From NCBI GenBank assembly GCA_947568835.1, contig OX387607.1:10059701-10123700 (forward strand): a stretch of DNA of 64,000 bases. The letters are read 5' to 3'. Each line of letters starts with the position of its first letter. The stretch's first letter is position 1. Below the pieces are notes generated by a model. It did not search any database and had not been told where the DNA came from. It saw only the letters and a list, made by a program, of their open reading frames with translations. The stretch comes from Protonemura montana. Taxonomy: Eukaryota > Arthropoda > Insecta > Plecoptera > Nemouridae. Below, piece by piece: positions 25,101-36,700 of this stretch. The translations under genes and the position numbers were made by a program.

Positions 25101-25562
25101 GTCTACTTGCTTCATGTACGTTGCAATATACGAAAAATTACCTGAACTAAACTGCAATGAATCAAATTGTGTAATATTATAAAGGAATTTGGTTCCGATC
25201 TGATTGAATAGTCTTAAAATGTGTGCCTGACTATTTTTTTGGAAAAATCTTACATTGCAAACCCTACTTATTATGTGTAAGCATAAACATTCTTGGTTTT
25301 CTCAAAAACCTGTACCTCAAAACCAAAATAGATATACATGGACAATGTTTCCATGCAAAATCCATAAAGAACATCGAACAGCACACTCATGCGCATGCTC
25401 CATGTTTTGAGTCCAGCGAGTACCATGCACGCCGGCGCTCATCCCCCAACGCGACGACGCAATAATGTATTCAATTTTGTGGTCGAGTTCTAAGTAAATC
25501 CAATCAACATAGCTTCTTCAAACAAGACATTGAATGTGGCGTATAAAATCAACATAACAGTT
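22180..25562. other. No gene recognised
   Basis: This is an AT-rich stretch with a (TG)7 run at 23,046-23,059 and no exon, RNA gene or mobile element that I could support. Frames of up to 113 codons (24,001-24,342, minus) match the length expected by chance and show no domain. Confidence 0.5.
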
Positions 25563-25615
25563 GTTATATCACGCGGTTCAATCATCGGTGTGGTCTGCCG
25601 TTCGAATCCTGCTCG
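25563..25615 (+). mobile_element. tRNA-like head, likely tRNA-derived SINE relic
   Basis: The sequence GTTATATCACGCGGTTCAAT, then CATCGGTGTGGTCTG and CCGTTCGAATCCTGCTCG, has a canonical B box (GTTCGAATCC) preceded by an A-box and D-loop-like segment. The anticodon arm is shortened, so this is not a functional tRNA gene. It leads straight into a pentanucleotide array, as expected of a small SINE whose simple tail expanded. Confidence 0.45.
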
Positions 25616-25698
25616 TCTCATCTCATCTCATCTCATCTCATCTCATCTCATCTCATCTCATCTCATCTCACACGTCGCATCGCATCGTATCGCATCGC
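25616..25698. repeat. (TCTCA)11 array followed by a CGCAT pentamer run
   Basis: Eleven exact TCTCA units occupy 25,616-25,670. After CACGT, a second pentamer run of the type CGCAT/CGTAT continues from 25,676 to 25,698. Because five is not a multiple of three, the array keeps frames open on the plus strand by composition alone. It probably grew from the tail of the tRNA-like element to its left. Confidence 0.9.
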
Positions 25699-26604
25699 AA
25701 ATCGGCAAATTCAGAGAGAAATGTGGGAGAAATTTGTTACGCCACCGAAAATTCTTGGTAAACGCTCCTTTCATAACGACCTAATAATAATCTTATCTCG
25801 TGGAATCGTTTAAAATTTCATATCGCCTCAAATAAGATTGAGAAAGAATCTATGCATCACATCAAACCATTCACAAAATTCATTAATTGAATAGAAATCA
25901 TCATCATTTCTGATGATAACGTATTTTTTCGTCATTCAATTCAATGTCTTTGAAAACATATTTTTTCGCGCCGTGTCTGATTCTTATCAGATCGTGTGCA
26001 ATTCCGAAGATTGTGACTGGGTATGTGCATCGTCATCGCATTGCTGATATTTAATTTACAAAATCAATTTTCGACTATTCGCAGCTCTCCAACAAGTTTT
26101 CACCGACGATACAAATTAAAAACTCTCCAGCCACGACCACCGAACCGATAAATCCACATTGCCAGATGCACGGGACGTAGACAATGCCTTATCCAACGCT
26201 ACCATTATTTACAACATCCCTTTACAAGCAAAGTCAAAGGCGCACGCATGGCCACGTGAAATTATTATCAATCATAAAAACAAATTGCAAATAACGTTAC
26301 CTGTGTCGATCGGTTTTACACATGCAATGGTATAAGTTGTCATCACTCCAACGGCCTGCCGGTCGCATGAGAGCAATGTGTATCACGCAAACACCGTGGA
26401 AGTGCTGGGGTACAGGCAGCGTGTCAACAAGAATAAAGTCTACCAGAGAAACTGCAGTGGGTAAAAGAGAACCTCTGCAGACACCGACTTGGCGGGCAGT
26501 GGCGGGAGTATACTGCAGTGAAATTTCCTTCGAATGGTCACAACTTGCTCGGGTTGGCTATGGGATTTTCTAATTTATTTAGTAATACATCCCCAATCAG
26601 GAAA
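25699..26604. other. No gene recognised
   Basis: This is an AT-rich spacer between the pentamer array and the second 49-bp minisatellite. An 83-codon frame at 26,322-26,573 has no recognisable domain. Confidence 0.5.
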
Positions 26605-26865
26605 GATTATCTATGTAGGCTTTGTTCGTGGTAGCCCTTGGAAGGATGGAAAATATATGTACGCTTTGTCTTTGGTTTCGTTTGCCCCAAAGGATGGGAT
26701 ATCTGTGTAAGCTTTATCCGTGGTAGTCTTCGCCCCATAAGGATGGAATATCTGTATAAGCTTTATCGATGGTAGCCTTTACCCCAAAAGGATGGAATAT
26801 CTGTGTAAGCTTTATCCCTGGTAGTCTTTGACCCAAAAGGATATAAGATCTTTAAAGCTTTATCA
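26605..26865. repeat. 49-bp minisatellite, locus II (about 5 units)
   Basis: The units are diverged at both ends and best conserved at 26,690-26,840. The middle repeats read GATGGAATATCTGTGTAAGC, TTTATCCGTGGTAGTC and TTTGCCCCAAAAG, and successive ATCTGT landmarks at 26,701, 26,750 and 26,799 are exactly 49 bp apart. The same unit makes the shorter array at 4926-5052. Confidence 0.85.
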
Positions 26866-29800
26866 GTGTGCACATACGCCACTGTTTGAGCGTCTAATGC
26901 ACCGTCAATTCCACTCACGCCATGTCACCGTGTTAGCTTTGTGCCCGTAAATCGAAAGGGAACTGAAAACATCGGCGTCGAACACCGTAACACACTCTCT
27001 GTCGATCCAACCAACCCCATGTACCATCCTTAAAAGTATTAGATACCCATGTGCAGTCCTACACATTTCCACTGCGAAAATCGTGACAATGTATAATATT
27101 ATTATCAATATAAAAATGGTTTAGGTATCAGATATAGACCACGCCCAGTGATAGAAAGAATATTCCATGTATATGTACGCATGTAAGCAACATGTTCCTT
27201 CGAGACAGTTTTGCTTTTGTACGAGCACGAAAGCTTATAGGATCTGCTATAATAGAATATTGCTTTTAAAAGAGGTGCTAAAGGAAACAATTCGCTGTCA
27301 TTTCAATAATGGGCATTACAAAAGTTTTAAATGCCATTGTGTCCGTTATTTCACAACGTGGCTGGGCCGGCTATCGTAAATTAAAATAAAGAGAAATAAT
27401 AAATGTCGATTTGATTATGCAAAAAGAAAAAGAAAAAATAAATAACGGAGATGGTCGATTGTGTCTTGCAATATATTTTATCTGTTCGATCAGCATGTTT
27501 GCATTGTGATATCGATATATTGTAATGATACTCACTTAAGGAAATGTTACAGATTTCTAAAGGATTGTGCAAAGTATTGGCGAAGACTAAGATAAATTGA
27601 CACTGATTGATTTGGAGATTGTACCACCTGGTGAACTATAATTTAATATTGTGTCCTAACACCAAAGCGTTAAAGATGTATTGAGAAAATAAAATTCTTG
27701 AATCTCCTAGGTGTCACCGACGAAACATAGCCAATGAAGCGGTCAAAAATATTCTGATGGCACCAGCATAGCCACCACATGATTTTCATTCGTCACGGTG
27801 CACACTTTTCGATTCAGCCGTAATCCCATGGGTGTGTCTGTCTGATAGAGGTTCTCTTGTAGGATCGGGCGTAACGTAGCAATTGTCCTATCGACAACAA
27901 GGCTTTGTTTCCAACGGTTTCCCCACGTCGATAAGGAAGGCACCCCTGTGGTCAAAACACAGACTTATCACCCGGTACCAACAGTCAATACTACTGCTTC
28001 CAATTGTTAATGATTGTTTTCTTGTTACTTTGATCATGATGCTTGTCGATGATTTGATATTAAATTGTAAGGATGGACAAAGGTGGATTGAATTTTTTTT
28101 AGGTTGTACATGTACGTTGGTCATTTTCTTTCATCAAAGATATGACGTGCCCATATTTTTTTTTCTAGATTCGTATTTATTAACCATGGATTCCTTAGCC
28201 GTCACCCATCCGTCACCATGAAATAAAACGTAAACTATTCATATTTGCAATGCTGCACCCAACCCTAATCTTAAAATTTGCATTTTGGCTGCCTTGTTCG
28301 AACCATTACGAGGAAGAAACTTTTTCTTGGAACTAGCAACAATATTCCAGGAACAAATTACGATAATTAATCTCGTCCTGAGTCAGCCAATACATTAGTT
28401 TGACCCCTTGACAGGCAAGATAATATTTTATACCTTGTTATTATCGTATAAGCATGTGGTAGAAATTGTGGTGCGCGTAACAGCTAACATGCAGAGATTC
28501 AGTAAGTCACAAGTAGTATTTAAGTTCAGATAAAAGTTCACTTCAACTTAAATTCTTTACGAAACATTGAAATCAATTAGTCCCCCACTGCGCGGGCGCA
28601 ATTCCGAAACGGCCTGCCTACACCATGGTCATACACAATTCTTCTTACACGGGCTTCAATCATTTATAAACCATACACACCTCTTCAATAAGAATAAAGT
28701 AGCTATTGTTTCATGTGCACAACATTTCGTTGCTGCAGTGGGCTTTGAAAAATGTAAAACATAACAATTAATCTTGTAACTTCAACCCTCGCAACGATTC
28801 CTCATGTGAAGTGATATATGAAATGGATTAGAGAACCAGTATGGTACACACACTCCGTTTTGGATTGATCGCATGTGAGCAACCTAGCGTGTAACGACGA
28901 ATTGGCATCTTAGATCAACGGTGATTGGCCGAATGGATGTAGAAATCAGAGAGAACGCACGTGTAGAACGGAATATGGCACAGCGAACGGTAACCCAAAG
29001 CTGTCTCTGGATGAACACCCACCTGTATTTCGTGTCCAAGTTAGTGGGGGTGGCATTTGGGTAGCCTTTATCTTTGTAATCAAAGCTGAAGAGCCTGAGA
29101 CGAGCAATAATAAAGTGCGTTTTTTTTACGTTTTAGAGTTAAGGGACGACTCCAAATACCGGATATGTAATGGAATGTACAATTATCAGCAATTGAAATC
29201 TAATTATTTACATGGAATCTTACCTCGATGTGATCTTCGTCGGCAGAAATACACTAACTAATTCAAAAATAGTTCTTACAGAAAAAATCCGATTGAACAC
29301 AATAAAACTCGGGTAGTTTCACTCAATGTCTGCAGCTCCATAACTACACAAGCAAAATTCAACCGTCACTTTCTGCTACTAAAACTGAACTGAGCGACGT
29401 TATCAGTGTGAAAAAGGTCGTCGAGGGTTGTATTTACAATTTCGAGAGAGAAAGAGCTCACACAACTGCATGAAGTAGAGAGAGATGGATATAAACCTAC
29501 AGTAGATTTTTCAAATACTCGTTATTGGTTGCAGTTTTTATTGAGACAATAAGCAAGACTTGTTTGAAATAGAAGGTTTTTTTTAACGAACAAAAAAATA
29601 TGAGTACCACTGATAGTGAGTTTTAATAAAATTACACTTTTGTATCAGTGTTTGATTGAATAAAACTGAACCTGATTGCAAAATAACTTTTGGTTGGGTA
29701 CAGAATTATAAATAAATGGTCGAACTGTGGACTAACTGATTGATATTGCTTGATTCCTACCCCATTACCTACAAATAAATAAATTATAACAACAACATCA

Positions 29801-30366
29801 ACCAACCCTCTTATCTTTGAATAGTTACTCAAACACAGTATGGAAATGAATAAAAGAGGATAAAATATACTTTTTTTGCAACGTCAAGCACCTAATTCTC
29901 TTGCGAAAATATATCGATTAAATTTCAAATGTGGTCCATTCGGACAACGAAAACCAAACTGACAACTCGACAGTCGAACGAGAATCATGATAATTTGATC
30001 GGCGATTATCTAAATGAGTAGCTCCGGCATACGAGCACGGTTAATTATTTAAATTTGGTGTGAATCGTGGCTTGTTAAGATGTTACAGAACTAGAGGACC
30101 TCCGTGACTCCAACAAGATATGTCGCTCACAGACACCCACGTCACCGTGCAACTTTTTTAAATACCGCTTATTACAGTGAAGGCACACCCTTATGAAAAT
30201 CTGTAACCTTCCAATTGATAAGAAATCAAATTTCATTGTATCTGTAATGTGAGCATGCTTCGACCAAATATGTTAAATCGTTAATTGGGTTGCTCGTCCA
30301 ATTATTCCGTAAGATAAAACGTGAAAATGACATAGAAATTAAACCCAATCTCACATTTTTTTACTA
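26866..30366. other. No gene recognised
   Basis: This is an AT-rich stretch with no tandem array or mobile element that I could recognise. The longest frame (112 codons at 27,883-28,221) resembles no known protein. A possible initial exon cannot be excluded anywhere in such DNA by eye. Confidence 0.45.
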
Positions 30367-30731
30367 CAGGCCATGTGATGAATGAGTGAATGGTGATGAG
30401 GATGATAACGAACCTAATCTAGTCTAGAAAGGAGGAGAGGAAACCCGGTGCCGGCACGAAGCCTTATCCAGTAGAAGAGCACCAAGCCCAACATCCTTTC
30501 TGCAAGAGAGTACAATAAACAACGTGATTTCTCTACAAATCCATGCTGTCGAGAGGTTGATAAGCAAAGCGAATGAAATTGATGTACTTACTTTCATCCT
30601 TCCAATATCTCTCCTGAACAGAACTGGTTATATATATGATGGTCACACATCCAATATCTGACTCAGCGCCTTGTTGCTTAACTTCCGTAACCTTAAGAAA
30701 ACCAACGTTTCCAACACGCTAAATCGTTCAG
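30367..30731 (-). mobile_element. 5S rRNA-derived SINE, copy 9 (lacks the tail)
   Basis: On the minus strand it starts CTGAACGATTTAGCGTGTTG and has a diverged 5S-like head (TTACGGAAGTTAAGCAACAA, then ATTGGATGTGTGACC). CTTGCTTATCAACCTCTCGA and CAGCATGGATTTGTAGAG follow, then a poorly preserved hairpin region, GTGCCGGCACCGGGTTTCCT-like sequence and the CATCCTCATCACC stretch. It ends near 30,367 in CACATGGCCTG, before the tail. A small insertion of TATATA lies in the post-head region. Confidence 0.85.
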
Positions 30732-33700
30732 TTTCATAATCATAAATAAAAATTGGGTCTGTCACGGGTAGCCACCTACACCGAGCACGCATACCACGTT
30801 GACACCGTACCTCCAGGTATCTCCACTTGAAGCACAAGCCAATAATAATCTTCAACCATTATTTTGAACATCAATCTAAACCTCGTGACCATGTGCCATC
30901 GAGGTATATGCCGTATGTCGCGGGTGTTCTGACAAATCCTACCTAACGATCTTGACTAACTGTCGGGGAAATATAATGAGCATTGTAACTCTCTTGACTC
31001 GCGCAAGTGTGAACGATCTGTGCTGGTTAGATCGATATGCTGCCAATGTCGGTGAGGTGGGGGAGGGGGGAGATATATTGAATTGTGTGACTCGTGCGAC
31101 CTCCCACTTCGGTATCCAAATGAAGCGATCGGACATGGAGGATGACTACTATATGCAGTGGACCGAACGCGTTGTCCAGCATTCAAGATGGTTGACAGTT
31201 AAGGTGCGAGATGTGAGACTTCTCGTGTGTTGATTGATTGATTGCTTAGTAAACTAAGTGACAAAGTATTGAAGGTAGATTTCTTCCATTGCATCTAATT
31301 TGTATTATCATATTTGCATCTCGGGTTCATTTGTTGTATTTTCAATCACGAATATTATGTCAAAGTCGTTACAAATGATATACAAGTGAAAAATTGTCGT
31401 TACTTTTTTGATATAGCAAATCGATTGCGTTTAACAAATTGTTACAAGTGTTTACTTGACAGTAAGACCTATTTTTCAGCGCGATATAAACATGAGTAAT
31501 TTACAAGCCACCATGAAGTACGTGTCACGAACAAATACAGTGAAAGGTATTAAAACTATGTTAGCTAATTCCCAGAGGGAGTATACAAATCTGAGTTTGA
31601 TTAACTTCAGACGTAAAGGATAATCAGCCAATCATAGACGGGTGTTTTTTTTTTCAGATTTTTAGAGGTTGTTACCATATACTCAAATTTTTCTAAGAAG
31701 GTAATTTTCGTTGCCAACTTTGAAAACAAAAAAACTTTCAAGCTTATGATAATCAATGGTAGATTCAAATTTTGACAGCCATGGAGATGCTGATGTCGCC
31801 TGACAGAGCTTCTAAAAATTACCTTATAGTGATTATTACTATAGTGATAAAGTGATCAAAACTTTATCTCCAATTCTTCGTTGTGGATCCGGTCCTGGAT
31901 TCCCTCCAACGAAAGGTACGTTAAGTTCTCTCGCTTCACATAAATAAAAGATCATTAGCCAGGTAAATAAAGTAAAAACGATGGTGATATTCGAAAATCA
32001 ATTTCAGTAAACGAACGTAACACTTTAGACACACAATTCGTTAAGAAAGTAATTTAACAAGATAACAATAAGCAAAGAAAAGCCGAGCAAAAAATGGTAA
32101 TTCAAATTGAAAACAATAAAATTCACGCCAGTCAAAACGCCCTGAAAGCATGTAAAAGAATAATATTATAAATCAAGTCCAAATCATATTATTATTATTT
32201 AAGTTTCTTCCTTCATTCGGACTGAATAATCCGCCCTCTCTCATAAATTCTTTCAAAATGCACACATCCTCATTAGTTATTCACATTATAGACTTTTTGT
32301 TTTCTTATTTTAAACACGTACTAACTTACAAACGTCAAAAACGACTAGGATTTAGCAACACAAATTCGACCACCCGCAACAGAAATTTGAAGAATTAAGA
32401 GCAGCCAACACGTATTTGTAACCATCAAGGACCGTTGCCTGCAGAAATCTACGATCGTACCAATTAAATTATCGCCCAATTTTATGATCGATAATTCGAG
32501 CAATTTACATTAGCGAAAATTTAATTAATGTAACTCTTTTACAGTGCTACCAAACGGCTAAACGAAAACAAAAACATCAATACAGCTTTTTATATTGTGT
32601 TTGGCATTTGCATTCGTATGTACATGGTAATGTACAGCGTATCGAGATCTGTAATTCATTAAAAAGCAATCATCGGATTCCAACGAAGATGATAGGAACT
32701 TTATTGCTGTGTTAAACTTGATTGAACGACAATATATTGACGTTACAATAACCGGGTCTTGCCACATCTGTTACCACGTCTAACAGGTGCTGTACACACA
32801 GATCTCTGACGTAATTCTCATTGTAATGAAGACTAGATAATGAGATTGATAATGATTTTAATCGGATCTTGATAATGTATTGTTTCGCAAATAGAATTTG
32901 AGAAGGAAAATTTGTGATCTAATATGTGGATCAAGTAGCGAGAAAGTATGCTACCGTGATTATTTTAAAGCTTCAAATTTTTTTTTTTTTTTATGTCTAA
33001 GTTGTTTCATTTGAATTTTTATCGTCGTGCAGTTACCAAATCTGCATCAATTTCGGCGGCTGAAGTATGCCACGTATAATTATTTAGAAATCGCAGTCTT
33101 TATAAAAGTAATAAAATTTCAAGGAACACTCAATTGTGTGGTTACTGTAGGCCATTATTGCTTATGTACACTGTGATTTTCAAAAATTGCATTATAATAT
33201 TTTTAATAATAACAACCGCGTCTGGATGCAAAAGCTAGTCATTTGGAATGGGCGAAATCCAATCTGCAATAAACCCAGCAGTGAATTCAAGATAAACAGC
33301 AATCGCGGCGTACCATCATCAAAATATGAATGATTTAAAATTGTTGTTATCAAATAAAAATAGTAAATCGACAGCTTGGCTGCAGGATTTCTCGAATGAC
33401 TTGACAGATTCTTGTATTAAAGGACAATGATTGAAAGTCATAGACAGTTAAGATGAGTTTCTGTGGCGTGTTGTCGTTTGAACACAAGACCGGAAAATGG
33501 AAGTTTTTGTTGATTGTCAAGAAAATTGATCGTGGCACAAAGATTTTAAATTTCCATTTTGATTTTGAAAAAGTCTAATAATAATTAAAAAAAAGGCATG
33601 AAACGAATGTCGTGCTGTACGATAATTGTATCGATTAAAATTGCAAAAAGAAACCGTTTATATTCAAAAAGATATTAGCAGATTGATAATTATTAAAAAT

Positions 33701-36700
33701 TGATCCCAGCTATTAAAAAATAAAGTCGTTAAAAATGCATGTGACAATTTGGATAGAAAAAAAACTCGATCCGAGAAAGTGAAGAGATTTAAAAATCTAG
33801 AGACCAATTATTTTCAAACGCAGTCTAATTACCTTAACTTATGCCACCCATTAACGGAGTTAATATTATGCCAAATTGAAATGGTCAAATCGATTGCAAT
33901 AATAGTGTCTAATGGGTCGGCGCGATGACCGATTTATGTTTGAGAGACGTCGAATCTAACATACCTTTAGGTGTGCACTCCGTCGGTGGTCAAACATGGT
34001 AACTTGCCTTATAAACAATTAAGATCCATTCGAAACCCACGGACAAAGCACAATTTCAAGTCGTAATTTAAATTCGTAATAGCTAACAACCAATTAATTA
34101 TATGGAACTAGTCTGCAGTGAAGCGAACAATAACGATCTAGAGTGATTCTGAAAGTTAGACGGCCACCCACTCTTTCAGCGTCGCGAATGATCGTTCACA
34201 AGCGGCTGAACGACAATTTTCAAGTCGTTTTATTTACGGCAATATCAAACCGTTATTTTTTAAAATTGGTCACACAAGATTTATAATATATTGCCCCGAT
34301 ATTTTCATGTCACCAAACGCACTAAGACATCTTTAAAAGTGTGTAAGCCAGCGCTTTATAAAGATATGTGGGATTATTACCTTTCGAATAAAATGGGCTT
34401 AATTCTTAAACCAATAGCACGACTTGGCTCAAATTCCACACAAAACTTGACGGGGAAATCGATAAAAACGTGTGCCTTTAATGGGGTTTCCTTGTCGGAT
34501 TCGTTGTTTGCGCAGCTTCTGTCGAGAGCAAGCGCGTGCGCGACCGCTAGGTGATTTCAACGCGCGACGCGGTCTTCGTCTCTTCTGGTTCTTAGCACGC
34601 ATGTCTTGAACCTTAAAAGGGGGCTGAGGGGAGGGTATCTTAGATGATCGGTGTCCTAAAGCTTGACCGGCTGATCAACCGAAATTGGAAAGATATTTAT
34701 GTCAATAGTAAATAGCGCAAAGCCGCTAAATAATTCGTTGATATAACTGTATCGGACAGCTATTCAAAAATGTCTGAATTATACATATCGAACGGAAAAG
34801 GCCGTGTGTTCTCCTCAGCCACTAGTTGGAGCTATTTCTGTCTCAAAAAATTTGTCTTGCGCTTTCCAAGTTTTATAATCTAGTACATATCTTTAAATGC
34901 AAAATATTTGGGATAAAATTAGTGCTGCTATTTGCTTCGCAGATCTATGGCAAATCCGTAACATTTCCATGACATACAGGTAAATACACAGGTTATGAAT
35001 ATGTGAATTTCAGTACTGTTAGTTTAGCAACACTCCATTAACTCGCGAAAAAAAATGCGATGCTTGTAAATTTGACAATTATTTTCGCACACTTCTGGAA
35101 TTATAGCCGCTCGTTAACTGATTGGTGGTCTCACCAATCACGCACGGTCATGGGTAAAAATATTTAACAAAAATGCGAAAAAATGCAGCTCTATAAATTA
35201 ACTTGGCGTACAATTTTAATAACGATGTTCTTCGGCGAATCGTTTGAATTTTCGCACGAGATGCAGTGAGTGGAGGAGATTCGTTTACATTAAACGAATT
35301 TACGACGGCCGGTAGAATAGGGCAAAAAAATGCCGCGTCGCTAGCATATAGGAAGCATCGTAAACAGGGAGAGAAAACTTAATCAAAAACACACATATTT
35401 AAATAAATTCAAATACAGTAGTTATTTATAGTCGTTAAAAATATACTTGATGCTGGACGTATCTCTCGCTAGTTTAATTATTTTAATGAAAATGTCTATT
35501 AAGTTGTGCTGAATATTGCTTGAAAAGCTGTAAAAATTCAAACAGGATCAATTTGTCAATCTAAACCGAATGAAAAAAAAAAGTTAATTTGATCGGTGCA
35601 ATTAATTAAATTGAAAGATATTGCCTAACCCAAATGCTCTGAAACCCACTCAGTCGAGGTCGCCACATCGTATCTACGTAGGCGATGCTACAAAAATAGA
35701 CAAGACAAAAAAGAAACACTAAACGACAGCCCAGACCGCACTAATGCCTATGACCATCACACAAATTGACCACAAAAACGTATCTACCATGTAACCCTAT
35801 TGTTCGAAATATTGTAACGAATGTAGGTACCTACATTTTGTCTGGTTCGAATATGGGGTCCCCACTTGGGCGTAGATTGAGTTGTGCCATCCATCAAGAC
35901 AAGGCGTCGACCCCCTATTCCACGGTTGGTCATCTGAAGGGTCAAACAGGCCAACATTGGCCAACACAGGCCTCTTTTTGGGAACGTAACCACCAGCCGA
36001 TTATTCATTGTTTTAGAAGGATTATGTTGCGGCGAGCGATTGTAAAGGCGGTCGAGACCCCAATATATTGTTTATTGTCCACATCAAAGCCACGTAAGTT
36101 CGAGAACACGAAACTGAAATTTGAATGTTGTCGTCATACATGGGAAAGAAATTATGCTAAATTTTGTTAACTATATCTTTAATGTCAGGTACCACCCTTG
36201 TGAGGAAATATTTGTGTCTGCCGCAAGTGTTTCAAAGCGAATGATAGACGAAAAAGTATGATTCCCCTTTGAATCATATGTTGAATCACATGTGATTCAT
36301 ATCATTGAATCATATTATACCTAAGGTGCTACGCTAATCCAATACAATCAGTAAGTTTACCGATATCGCATTGTAGAAGCATCTATGAGCTCTATATTTT
36401 ATTATTTGTACACCAATTTTGGTTTACACATAGTCCTGACCAAAAGTCAATCAAAACAAATCAAATCAATCTACTCTATAACCGCTATTTTTTAACCAAA
36501 AGCAAAATCCAGTACATGCAATTTACCTCCATAAATTCTAAAATGCCAAAAAAATATGTTCACCCCAAAATTGTTCTACGTTCTTTTTATTTGTAGTGGT
36601 CGTATGAAGTCGACGTACCAAATTCTCTGGTCACCTGAGGCGCTCACCAATAGTCCTGCACCTTGACAAATGGAAATATCTCGCATCGCCTATAAGATGT

